A model generated the notes under the pieces. That model saw only the letters and a list, made by a program, of their open reading frames with translations, did no database searches and was not told the DNA's origin. Position numbers and translations under genes: made by a program. A stretch of 64,000 bases of DNA. Source: Litorivivens lipolytica (GTDB lineage: Bacteria > Pseudomonadota > Gammaproteobacteria > Pseudomonadales > Spongiibacteraceae). Positions within the stretch are counted from its first letter, which is position 1; every line of letters begins with the position of its first letter. Shown here in pieces: positions 1-7,212 of this stretch. Where the stretch lies: positions 372,001-436,000 of the forward strand of contig NZ_JACHWY010000001.1 in NCBI RefSeq assembly GCF_014191715.1, in the 5' to 3' direction.

Positions 1-159
1 CAGCTCAATCTCGTTTTGATCCGTCTGCGTGCCGTATTCCAGATAATAGGCCTTGAGCCCTCCGGTGGTGGTTGGCGCGGCATAGAATTGATCCGAATCC
101 ATGCTGAGCAGCCAGACGGGGCGTTTAATGGGGTTCAGGGAAGAGGCGGGCAGAGACAT
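1..159 (-). CDS. Truncated hypothetical protein (N-terminal 53 residues)
   Basis: Leftward reading frame that starts at an ATG at 159 and runs off the left edge of the window, so only 53 residues are visible. The peptide begins MSLPASSLNPIKRPVWLL and continues through a TTTGGLKAYY stretch. It has no signal peptide and no motif I can assign. The uninterrupted frame and codon use like its neighbours support a real gene. The 173 bases between it and cinA hold only short imperfect inverted repeats around 190-220 and no convincing terminator. Function unknown. Confidence 0.55.
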   Translation of the reverse strand, partial: MSLPASSLNPIKRPVWLLSMDSDQFYAAPTTTGGLKAYYLEYGTQTDQNEIEL

Positions 160-332
160 GTGTGTAAATCGCGTTATTAGAGTGAAAAGGCCGTGTTTTA
201 AATCACTGCGGGTTTAAACACAGGGTAAAAACTGTGCAATCCAGCGCGTAGCCTAACAGGCTTTAGGGCTCTGGGCATTAGCATTTTAGACGCCGCAAAC
301 CGGCATATTCGGCGCCTAGAGAGGAGGAAAAC

Positions 333-1604
333 TCAGTGATTCTGGAAGCGCGCCAGATAGCGCGGTTGCAGGGTCAATCCCAGCGCGGCGCGGCGGATTA
401 GATCCAGACAGCAGGCGCTGACCCAGCGTCGAAACATACTGCGCTCAAAGGGCACCTGCAGGGCGTAGCAGTGAGTCTCTTCGGGCGTCGCCAGAGCGAT
501 CCAAACCGTGCCGACCGGTTTCTGTTCCGAGCCGCCGTCGGGCCCCGCAATACCGGTGACTGCGACGCTGATATCGGCGCCGCTGTGCCGTTTGGCGCCC
601 TCTGCCATTGCCCGGGCAACAGGCTCGCTGACGGCGCCGAAGTGTTCGAGATCGCCTGCGGGCACGCCGAGTTGGCTCTGCTTCATGGCGTTGGAGTAGG
701 TCACCCAGCCCGCCTCAAATACCTGAGAGGCACCGGGAATATCGGTGAGTTGACTGGCGATCATACCGCCAGTGCAGGATTCCGCCGTGGCCACATGGAG
801 TTGCTCGCGGTAGAGGGCGTCGATAGTGGCTTGCGCCAGTGAATTCGGTGCATTGGCGATATAGCAATCCTGAAAAATGTCATCGATCAGACGCTGCTGC
901 CAGGTATCCAGCTCGTCCGAATTCGCTGCGCGGGTGGTGAGCTTAACTTCAAGTGCCGGCATGGAGGCGCGAAAGCCGAGCTCAATACTGTCAGGCCAGT
1001 CCGGATACTGATTGCTGATCAGTTGCTGCAGGGTGGATTCGCCGCTACCAAAGACCAGCAGGCGACGGGTCTCAACGGAACCCGAGGGGAAATGCTTTAG
1101 TAATTGGGGCAAGACCTCGTGACGCAGCATCCAGCGCAGCTCTGAGGGCACCCCGGGTGTGGCATATACTAGGCAGCCGTTCAGTTCCATCTGGATGCCG
1201 ACGGCACTGCCGGTTTCGTTGGCGAGTATGGCGCAGCCTTTGGGCAGAAGGGTCTGTTTACGGTTGGCGTCGTTGATCTGTATTTGCCGTCGGCCGCACC
1301 AGGTTTCCAGATGCGCCATGGCGTCGGGGTGAATGGCCAGAGGCTGGCCGCTGGCTTCCGCCATTGCCTGAGCGGTTAGATCATCCACGGTTGGGCCGAG
1401 GCCGCCGTTAATAATAAGCACATCGCTGTTGCTGCTAAGGCTACGAATTTCCTCAACCAGTGTCTCCATTTCGTCACCGACAGTGACTTTGCGGGCGATG
1501 CGCCAGCCGTACTTGCTGAACAGGTCGGCCATCATGGAGGAGTTGGAATCGACGATATCACCGGACATGATTTCATTGCCGGTGAGTAGCACTTGAATCT
1601 TCAT
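333..1604 (-). CDS. cinA: CinA family protein / nicotinamide-nucleotide amidohydrolase
   Basis: 423 residues, the usual length of full two-domain CinA. The N-terminal MoaB/MogA-like molybdopterin-binding fold carries GGLGPTVDDLT at residues 67-77. The C-terminal PncC-type deamidase domain carries AESCTGGMIAS at 274-284 and TGIAGPDGGS at 350-359. PncC enzymes hydrolyse nicotinamide mononucleotide to nicotinate mononucleotide in pyridine nucleotide salvage; the N-terminal domain of some family members acts on ADP-ribose. The protein is cytoplasmic. It stands alone on the minus strand, divergent from the coiled-coil membrane gene. The assignment is firm at family level; which activities this copy has is inferred. 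Confidence 0.93.
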   Translation of the reverse strand: MKIQVLLTGNEIMSGDIVDSNSSMMADLFSKYGWRIARKVTVGDEMETLVEEIRSLSSNSDVLIINGGLGPTVDDLTAQAMAEASGQPLAIHPDAMAHLETWCGRRQIQINDANRKQTLLPKGCAILANETGSAVGIQMELNGCLVYATPGVPSELRWMLRHEVLPQLLKHFPSGSVETRRLLVFGSGESTLQQLISNQYPDWPDSIELGFRASMPALEVKLTTRAANSDELDTWQQRLIDDIFQDCYIANAPNSLAQATIDALYREQLHVATAESCTGGMIASQLTDIPGASQVFEAGWVTYSNAMKQSQLGVPAGDLEHFGAVSEPVARAMAEGAKRHSGADISVAVTGIAGPDGGSEQKPVGTVWIALATPEETHCYALQVPFERSMFRRWVSACCLDLIRRAALGLTLQPRYLARFQNH

Positions 1605-1703
1605 GGTTATGTCTCGATAGACTGCGGGATGGACTGGGCATCTTGTGAAAAGGGTAGTGCGCTTGTAGGCTAATTACAATTCTCTCTGAGCTGTCAGGAT
1701 GGT

Positions 1704-2081
1704 TTGTCGATGAATCGATGGTTGGTGCCGGTGTTGTGTGCGGTGGTCCTTGCCCTAGTCTGTGTGCAGGTCTTTTTTATTCAGAACAATCGTGCGTTTC
1801 AGCGCAACGTGGCATCTGAGCTGGCGGCAGTGAAAACCGAGCTGGCGGAAACCCGGGAAGAAAACCGGGAACTCAGAGCGGCGCTGGAAGAACTCCAGTC
1901 GAGTGATCTGGACGTTATCGTTGAAGAAGCTGGTGATGCTTTAGTAACAGGCTGGAACAGTATGTTGGATGTTTTGGAGTCCGAGTTGCGCAAGGCCGAA
2001 GAGGCCATGCGCGAGCGTCGTGAACGCAACGATTCCAAGTCGGAAACTCCGCAGAATTCCAATCCTCCCGCCGAACAGTAG
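1704..2081 (+). CDS. Membrane-anchored coiled-coil protein, hypothetical
   Basis: 125 residues. One hydrophobic segment lies at about residues 6-27 (WLVPVLCAVVLALVCVQVFF). It is followed by a charged, heptad-like helix (LAAVKTELAETREENRELRAALEEL, abbreviated here) to about residue 66, then a polar Ser/Asn/Pro-rich tail. This predicts a single-span inner-membrane protein with a soluble coiled coil. The frame opens with TTG at 1704; an ATG two codons in (1710) is an equally good start. The next gene begins 13 bases after the stop, so the two are probably co-transcribed. No family recognised; function unknown. Confidence 0.72.
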   Translation: MSMNRWLVPVLCAVVLALVCVQVFFIQNNRAFQRNVASELAAVKTELAETREENRELRAALEELQSSDLDVIVEEAGDALVTGWNSMLDVLESELRKAEEAMRERRERNDSKSETPQNSNPPAEQ

Positions 2082-2094
2082 AAGGAATCCGTCT

Positions 2095-2301
2095 GTGACA
2101 GAACTCAAGCGCAAAGTGCAGGCCGTTGAAGTCAATTACGTTTGTGACAAGTGCGAACACGGGATGGTAGAGCGCTGCGGTGAGATGGATGCCAAAACCG
2201 GTGTTACGCCGCACAAGTGTATGATCTGCGGTCACGAACACAGCTTTAAGTGGGTTTCCTACCCGCGCATCGACTATATCGGTATGGACGAATCGCTTTA
2301 G
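2095..2301 (+). CDS. Small zinc-ribbon protein, hypothetical
   Basis: 68 residues starting at a GTG (2095) with GAAGGAA eight bases upstream. Four cysteines in two CxxC pairs (CDKC at residues 17-20, CMIC at 42-45) and flanking histidines make a rubredoxin/zinc-ribbon-type metal site. The rest is short and hydrophilic. A longer frame upstream (from 1969) lies inside the preceding gene in another frame and is not the start. The gene follows the coiled-coil membrane gene by 13 bases and ends just before a strong palindrome. Metal binding is inferred from the cysteine pattern; the role is unknown. Confidence 0.78.
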   Translation: MTELKRKVQAVEVNYVCDKCEHGMVERCGEMDAKTGVTPHKCMICGHEHSFKWVSYPRIDYIGMDESL

Positions 2302-2327
2302 CTGTCAGCCTTGCTCGTTGCGAAGAA

Positions 2328-2358
2328 AGGGCGCAGCTGCGCCCTTCAATCGGTTTTT
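2328..2358. terminator. Palindromic terminator between convergent genes
   Basis: A perfect 18-base palindrome (AGGGCGCAGCTGCGCCCT, 2328-2345) follows the zinc-ribbon gene. A run of five T lies at 2354-2358 and an A-rich stretch precedes it. The T-run is separated from the stem by eight bases, so it is not a textbook intrinsic terminator. It sits exactly between two convergent genes. Confidence 0.5.
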
Positions 2359-3133
2359 ACTGCGCAGTGGGCAGCATATCCAGTCTCATGCCGGCGCTCC
2401 AGCCACCGTCCACGATAAATTCTGCACCTGTGGAATAGCTGCTGTCGTCGGATGCCAGATACAGTGACATGCTGGCAATTTCTGACGGCAGTCCAACCCG
2501 CGGCAAAGGGTGATGGGCGTAAAAGGCGTTGTCTTCTTCGGTGGGTTCCGTTTTGTCGCCGGCCGCGTGCATAGCGGTAAAAACGCCGCCCGGGTGTACG
2601 GTATTGACGCGGATGTTGAAGCGGCCAAATTCCAATGCTGCGGATTTGCTCAGGCCGCGCAAGGCCCATTTGCTGGACGAGTAGGCACTCAAACCATTTT
2701 TGGATTGCAGGCCGTCAATCGACGAAATATTAATAATTGAGCCCCCGCCTGCGGCCTTCATGGCAGCAAAGGATTCCCGCATACCGATATAGGGTCCGAG
2801 CTGGTTAATGCTGATTACGCGCATATAGTCTTCCGGCGTAGCGTCGGTGATCGCAGCGGCGTAAAGAATCGCGGCGTTGTTGACCAGCACCTGATAGCTG
2901 CCGAGTGAGGTGGCGAGCTCTACCGCCCGTTGCCAGTCTGCTTCTTCGCGCACATCCAAATGGACGTAGTGGGCGCCTTCCCCCAGGCTGTCGGCCACTG
3001 CCTGACCTTCGGTATCGAGTACGTCAGCAATGACCACCACAGCTCCCTCCCGGTGAAACAGGCGGGCGGTGGTTTCACCCATGCCGCGAGCGGCGCCGGT
3101 AATGATGGCAACTTTGCCACTGAGTCGTCCCAT
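2357..3133 (-). CDS. Short-chain dehydrogenase/reductase (hydroxysteroid-dehydrogenase-like)
   Basis: 258 residues, classical SDR length. Cofactor motif TGAARGMG at residues 12-19, NNAA at 85-88, catalytic Ser near 138 and YSSSK at 151-155. The acidic residue after the second beta strand (IADV) favours NAD(H). The overall pattern resembles 3alpha/20beta-hydroxysteroid dehydrogenases and related SDRs that oxidise secondary alcohols. The substrate cannot be read from sequence; the steroid link is suggested only by resemblance and by a cholesterol-oxidase-like gene 18 kb away. Single gene, divergent from the lipoprotein at 3312. Confidence 0.88.
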   Translation of the reverse strand: MGRLSGKVAIITGAARGMGETTARLFHREGAVVVIADVLDTEGQAVADSLGEGAHYVHLDVREEADWQRAVELATSLGSYQVLVNNAAILYAAAITDATPEDYMRVISINQLGPYIGMRESFAAMKAAGGGSIINISSIDGLQSKNGLSAYSSSKWALRGLSKSAALEFGRFNIRVNTVHPGGVFTAMHAAGDKTEPTEEDNAFYAHHPLPRVGLPSEIASMSLYLASDDSSYSTGAEFIVDGGWSAGMRLDMLPTAQ

Positions 3134-3311
3134 TGTTTGTCCTCATTTGCTAGGGTAGTGGGGCCGTTATTTAAGCGTGGGGCGCTCGGGCCCATCAAGC
3201 GCAACGGAACTTTCAATTAGTCTGGATTAACGATGTGTGCCCACGGGCGGCACTTTCCCGGTGGTGTGGGGTCTGAGCAGACTAAGGTTTTTAGGACGGT
3301 ATGGAGGTTTC

Positions 3312-3761
3312 ATGAAGTCAGTCCTGTCGTTAAGCCTCGCAGGGTTCGTATCGCTGACGGTGCTGGCCGGGTGTACCCGCCAGCCCGAGCCACCGGAGCC
3401 AGCCTCGGTGGATGTTACCGATGTGACGGACGTGACCTCCGTCACGACGCCGCCGGCCTCGGCCGCCGCCACGCCTGCCCCTGAAAATGTTGACGCTAAC
3501 AGCGCTTCCCAAAGCAGCTCGTCCGAAGGCGGTGTAAGGCCGGTGTCACTGAATCTGTCGCTACCCAGTGAAGGTGGCTCGAACAATGATCAGTACCTGT
3601 TTGCTGAAAAAGAGCAGACACCAAATTACTTTCAATCCAAGTCAGACAAACCGGGTGTTAAATTCAAGGGTAAGGTCTATATGATCGACGAGCCTTCCTC
3701 GGAAAAACGCATGGATAACGTTGATGGCGGCGAAATTGGCATCGTTGTACCGCTGAAGTAA
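3312..3761 (+). CDS. Putative lipoprotein with DVT/SVT-rich linker
   Basis: 149 residues from an ATG at 3312, preceded by GGAGG at 3303-3307; the longer frame from 3237 adds 25 residues in front of an obvious signal peptide and is rejected. MKSVLSLSLAGFVSLTVLAGC is a lipoprotein signal with lipobox LAGC and acylated Cys near residue 21. A low-complexity linker follows (Asp-Val-Thr repeats, then Ala/Pro/Ser-rich), then a polar C-terminal region from about residue 75 with no family I know. Expected to be anchored in the outer membrane facing the periplasm. Function unknown. Confidence 0.75.
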   Translation: MKSVLSLSLAGFVSLTVLAGCTRQPEPPEPASVDVTDVTDVTSVTTPPASAAATPAPENVDANSASQSSSSEGGVRPVSLNLSLPSEGGSNNDQYLFAEKEQTPNYFQSKSDKPGVKFKGKVYMIDEPSSEKRMDNVDGGEIGIVVPLK

Positions 3762-3771
3762 TCCTCGCGTT

Positions 3772-4746
3772 TCAGTTTGGCTGGTTGACGCAGTTCATCA
3801 CTTCACCTTGTTTGAAGCGCCGCACGATTTCCGTACTTTGATCAATCAAGGCCTGTCGTGCTTCGCGACTGCCCCAGGCATTGTGCGGGGTGATTATCAG
3901 GTTGGGGTGAACGACGTCCAGCAGGGGATTGCCGTCGCGTGGTGGCTCTACCGATAGCACATCCAACGCGGCCCCTCCCAGCTCACCGCGCATGAGCGCC
4001 GCTGCCAGATCGGCTTCATTGATAATGCCTCCTCGCGCCGTATTGATGAGCAGTGCTTCTGGCTTCATTTGCGCCAGTGCATTGGCATCGATCAGGTTGC
4101 GGGTGGTTTCCGTCAATGGGCAATTCACGGATATCACGTCGCTTTCCTTTAGCAGGCGGTCGAGGCTTACTCTCGGCAGATCTGTTGTCGACGTCTTCTG
4201 CGGGCGATTGGACTCCAGGGCAACGGTTCTCATGCCCAAGGCCTGTGCCACCGTTGCCAGCCGTGTTCCCGAGGCGCCTGCGCCAATAACACCCAGTTGT
4301 TTGTTATGCAGTTCGATGATGGGCGGATCAAGCAGGCAGAACTGGTCTGCGCCTTGCCAGTCGCCGTTGGCGATTCTTTGTTGATAAGCCGGTAATCGCC
4401 GTGCCAAAGCCAGCATCAGGCTCAGGGTGTGCTCTACCAGCGAGTGGGTTGAATAATCGCGATTGTTGCACACGGCAATTCCCAGCTGAGAGGCAGCCTC
4501 AAGATCAATAATGTTGGTGCCCGTCGCCAGAACCAGAATCAGCCTGAGCTCAGGCAACTGTTCTAGCGTCTCCCGGTCCAGCGGGACTTTATTGGTCAGA
4601 GCTATTTGCGAGCCCTTTAGCCGCTCTAGTTGCTGTCCTGAGAGTGTCTGATCAAAGGCTTTAAAGTTATCGAACTCGCCGATCAGATTATCGAGGTGGA
4701 GGTCAGAGCTTTGCAGGCTGCCCTGATCCAAGAGTACGCCCTTCAT
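3772..4746 (-). CDS. D-isomer-specific 2-hydroxyacid dehydrogenase
   Basis: 324 residues. NAD-binding motif GAGASG at 155-160. The catalytic set of the family is present: Arg238 in NTARGG, Glu267 in SVEPP and His288 in TPHNAWG. The domain order is the family's usual one, with a split substrate domain around the Rossmann domain. Such enzymes interconvert 2-keto acids and D-2-hydroxy acids (hydroxypyruvate/glycerate, glyoxylate/glycolate and others); the closest flavour by eye is glycerate or hydroxypyruvate reductase. Cytoplasmic, monocistronic, convergent with the lipoprotein gene ten bases away. Substrate unresolved. Confidence 0.9.
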   Translation of the reverse strand: MKGVLLDQGSLQSSDLHLDNLIGEFDNFKAFDQTLSGQQLERLKGSQIALTNKVPLDRETLEQLPELRLILVLATGTNIIDLEAASQLGIAVCNNRDYSTHSLVEHTLSLMLALARRLPAYQQRIANGDWQGADQFCLLDPPIIELHNKQLGVIGAGASGTRLATVAQALGMRTVALESNRPQKTSTTDLPRVSLDRLLKESDVISVNCPLTETTRNLIDANALAQMKPEALLINTARGGIINEADLAAALMRGELGGAALDVLSVEPPRDGNPLLDVVHPNLIITPHNAWGSREARQALIDQSTEIVRRFKQGEVMNCVNQPN

Positions 4747-5215
4747 AGTGATTGCCTATCAACGCTGAGGCGAAAAAGTAACACGAGTCGCAGCCAGTAC
4801 AAGCCGGTTTTAAGCTTCTGGTCTTTTTCAGTAATCTTATGTGTGTAATGTAGTGTTTTTGTAGTGAAAGTCGAAAACGCATCGATGATGCAGTAGAGGT
4901 CGCAATGACACACCTTATCGAGATGTCTGTCCCAGAAATGGGTTACAGGTTACGAACCGCTCCTGTATATAAAGCCAATACATTTTAAGTGTATGAAATA
5001 TAATAAATAAAACGATTTCTATGGGGGTTTTTAGGCTCTAAAACATGTGTCATGTCACATTCTTGGGCGCTTCTGTCCGGGCAAATACGTATTGTGATTA
5101 ATCACACATCAAGGTCTTGAAAACAGCGCTGTAATGTAAATGCCTCGTCGGTACTTGTGGGTTCACTGTGTTGCATAGTGGTTTAGGGCGGGGACATGTA
5201 ATTAGGAGAGGTCTG
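4747..5215. other. 469-base non-coding leader before the repeat-protein gene
   Basis: No open frame on either strand here looks like a protein. The stretch is more AT-rich than the flanking genes, especially 4975-5050, and holds two TGTG-N6-CACA palindromes described separately. I see no known riboswitch core. It probably contains the divergent promoter for the dehydrogenase and a long regulatory leader for the gene at 5216. Confidence 0.5.
5046..5106. promoter_or_regulatory. Pair of TGTG-N6-CACA palindromes (possible operator)
   Basis: TGTGTCATGTCACA at 5046-5059 and TGTGATTAATCACA at 5093-5106 share the same half-sites and the same six-base centre, 47 bases start to start. The second is perfectly palindromic. 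They resemble CRP/FNR-family half-sites, but the spacing is two bases shorter than canonical CRP. They lie 110-170 bases upstream of the repeat-protein gene. A role as an operator is inferred. Confidence 0.4.
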
Positions 5216-6178
5216 ATGAAAAATTTCAAGAAACGACTGCTCAATACAGCGATTGCCAGTTCTCTGGTGCTTGCCGGTTCAGCGTCTGCGCAGCCGCTGG
5301 TTGGGGCGATTGTGAACGTGCCCGGTGTTGGCAATGTTTTGGGGGTCGGGATCGGCGGGGATACCGGTCTGGTTGATGTCAATCTGGCGGGTAGTCGTTT
5401 CGCTTTGACACCCGACAGTAATCCGCTAACCGGTGTACCTCGTCTGATTGGCGATTTTCAGCGGGGTACCGGTATTCCGGTGGCGGATCTGGTGAATATG
5501 GTGCCGAGTCTGGATGATGGCCCTTTGCCGGGTCTGCCAAATGATCCGGCTGAGATTCTTGATGATCTGCTGCCCACGGGGCCGAGCGCTATTCCGGCAT
5601 TACCCGTTGACCCGGTGGGAACGCTTACTGCCATGGTTGGCGGTGGGTTGCCTTCGCTGCCGGTTGACCCAGTGGGTACGCTAACAGGCTTGATCCCTTC
5701 AGGTGGTGGTTTGCCAGGCCTACCTGCGTTGCCGGTCAATCCGGTTGGCACAGTAACGGGTCTTGTGGGCGGTGGATTGCCTGCGCTGCCCATTGATCCT
5801 GTTGGTACTCTGACCGGATTGATACCTGCCGGTGGTGCGCCGGGCTTGCCTGCCTTGCCAGTCGATCCGGTTGGCACGGTCACCGGTCTGGTGGGCGGTG
5901 GTCTGCCTGCGCTGCCCGTTGATCCGGTAGGCACACTGACCGGTCTGATACCTGCCGGTGGTGCGCCGGGCTTGCCCGCCTTGCCAGTCGATCCGGTTGG
6001 CACGGTCACCGGTCTGGTGGGCGGTGGATTGCCTGCGCTGCCCGTTGATCCTGTTGGTACTCTGACCGGACTGATACCTGCCGGTGGTGCGCCTGGCTTG
6101 CCCGCCTTGCCAGTCGATCCGGTTGGCACGGTCACCGGTCTGGTGGGCGGCGGCCTGCCTGCGCTGCCAATTCCCTAA
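5216..6178 (+). CDS. Secreted Gly/Pro/Val-rich tandem-repeat protein (adhesin-like)
   Basis: 320 residues from ATG 5216 with AGGAGAG six bases upstream; an earlier in-frame start at 5168 would bury the signal peptide. MKNFKKRLLNTAIASSLVLA..SASA is a Sec signal cleaved near residue 25. Residues about 25-120 are unique. From about 125 to the end the protein is a tandem repeat whose two-part 42-residue unit is GLPALPVDPVGTLTGLIPAGG-type followed by GLPALPVDPVGTVTGLVGG. Three copies are nearly identical and earlier ones have diverged. There are no cysteines in the repeat, no transmembrane anchor and no TPS or autotransporter domain; the last repeat ends abruptly with a stop. It looks like an extracellular or surface fibre. 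The OmpA-like and barrel genes downstream suggest a shared secretion or anchoring pathway, by inference. A strong terminator separates it from them. Confidence 0.8.
   Translation: MKNFKKRLLNTAIASSLVLAGSASAQPLVGAIVNVPGVGNVLGVGIGGDTGLVDVNLAGSRFALTPDSNPLTGVPRLIGDFQRGTGIPVADLVNMVPSLDDGPLPGLPNDPAEILDDLLPTGPSAIPALPVDPVGTLTAMVGGGLPSLPVDPVGTLTGLIPSGGGLPGLPALPVNPVGTVTGLVGGGLPALPIDPVGTLTGLIPAGGAPGLPALPVDPVGTVTGLVGGGLPALPVDPVGTLTGLIPAGGAPGLPALPVDPVGTVTGLVGGGLPALPVDPVGTLTGLIPAGGAPGLPALPVDPVGTVTGLVGGGLPALPIP
5590..6175 (+). repeat. 126-bp in-frame tandem repeat array
   Basis: The DNA behind the IPAGG motif recurs at 5821, 5947 and 6073, exactly 126 bases apart. A diverged copy begins at 5692, offset by 129 bases because it encodes one extra residue. 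The last three units differ at only a few, mostly third-position, sites, which points to recent duplication or gene conversion. Copy number is likely to vary between strains. Confidence 0.9.
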
Positions 6179-6208
6179 GTCCCATTCGGGAACGATATGC
6201 ACTTGTTT

Positions 6209-6233
6209 GCCCCCGCCCTGCGGGGGCTTTTTT
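6209..6233 (+). terminator. Intrinsic terminator after the repeat-protein gene
   Basis: Stem GCCCCCGC (6209-6216), loop CCT, complementary arm GCGGGGGC (6220-6227), then six T (6228-6233). It is 31 bases past the stop codon. A textbook rho-independent terminator that should strongly separate the repeat protein transcript from the OmpA-like gene. Confidence 0.92.
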
Positions 6234-6382
6234 ATCATAGTCATAGAGCTTATAGGCGCACGAGAGTGGTGGATTTCGTCGCAAATTCGGTATTTGTCGG
6301 CGCGCTGACCAACAGAATGTTTCTTGCTGCCTTCTGCGAGTGCTAACATTTTGCGCAATCACTTCAGACTAAGGGCAAAATT

Positions 6383-7186
6383 TTGGGGACGGTAAAACGG
6401 ACGTTGCTGGCGATAGTCGGATGCTGGGCGGTGGGAGTACAGGCTCAAGGTCTGCCATCATTGGCGAGTGGCACCGCAAATGCAGTGGGTAGTGCGGTTG
6501 CTGTGCCGGGTGGCGCGATGGTCCCGATCAGCGACGGATCAGTGATTGATATGAGCGGAATCCCGGCAGATAACCTTGTCGGCCTGGGAAGTGGCTCCTC
6601 ACCCGATGTGTTCGTTGGCGGTATTCCCGAGCCTGAAGAAAAGTTAGCGTCGCTTGAGAAGAAACAGGAGCTGGACTACGAAGCCTGCCCGGATGATGAC
6701 AATGATGGCGTTTGTAATACTCAGGATTATTGCAGCAACACACCGGCGAAAGCGGTAGTGCTGCCAAGTGGCTGCCACTTAAGTCGCGATGCGCCGCTGG
6801 AGCTGGTAGGGGTATTTTTTGACTTTAATGGCACTTCACTTCGCCCCGAATCTTTTGAGATTCTTGACCGCGTCGTGGCGGTGCTACGGCAGCAATTCAA
6901 CGTGGTTGTTGAAATCGGCGGGCATTCTGACTCACGCGGCAATCGAGAAACCAATCGCAAAGTTTCCGAAGCGCGTGCTAAAGCAGTCTACGATTACTTG
7001 ATCAATCGCGGAATTGCGCCTTATCGACTGCGTTTCAAGGGCTATGGTGAAAGCCAGCCGGTGGCAGCCAACAAACTGGCTGATGGTGAAGACTTCGCGG
7101 CCGGGCGCGCCCGCAATCGGCGAGTTGATCTGCGCGTTGTCAGCGATCTGGCAGAAGCCGGCTCCGAAGCTAGCCGCACCAATTAA
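6383..7186 (+). CDS. OmpA-family protein with calcium-type repeat and peptidoglycan-binding domain
   Basis: 267 residues. A short signal peptide (about residues 1-21, ending VQAQ) starts at a TTG (6383); no ATG is available and the frame is closed at 6346. Residues 22-80 are Gly/Val/Pro-rich and resemble in composition the repeat protein upstream. ACPDDDNDGVC (101-111) with CSNTP is a thrombospondin-3-like acidic linker that usually binds calcium. The C-terminal OmpA domain (about 140-250) has GHSDSRGN, with Asp183 and Arg198 in the positions that grip diaminopimelate, and ends RNRRVDL. It should sit in the periplasm or outer membrane and bind peptidoglycan. It precedes the barrel gene by 26 bases, so the two are an operon. 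Confidence 0.86.
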   Translation: MGTVKRTLLAIVGCWAVGVQAQGLPSLASGTANAVGSAVAVPGGAMVPISDGSVIDMSGIPADNLVGLGSGSSPDVFVGGIPEPEEKLASLEKKQELDYEACPDDDNDGVCNTQDYCSNTPAKAVVLPSGCHLSRDAPLELVGVFFDFNGTSLRPESFEILDRVVAVLRQQFNVVVEIGGHSDSRGNRETNRKVSEARAKAVYDYLINRGIAPYRLRFKGYGESQPVAANKLADGEDFAAGRARNRRVDLRVVSDLAEAGSEASRTN

Positions 7187-7212
7187 TTTATCCAAGCAGA
7201 AGGGAATTCTCT

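Noticed and set aside
5093-5106. Canonical CRP binding site
   Set aside because: The half-sites match, but the centre between TGTGA and TCACA is four bases rather than six; kept only as an unassigned palindrome.
4747-5215. Cyclic di-GMP or other riboswitch in the long leader
   Set aside because: No recognisable conserved riboswitch core or leader terminator was found; only the two palindromes stand out.
5458-6358. Long open frames on the minus strand opposite the repeat protein
   Set aside because: They are antisense readings of the 126-bp repeats, without starts, ribosome sites or protein-like composition; the plus strand has a signal peptide and a terminator.
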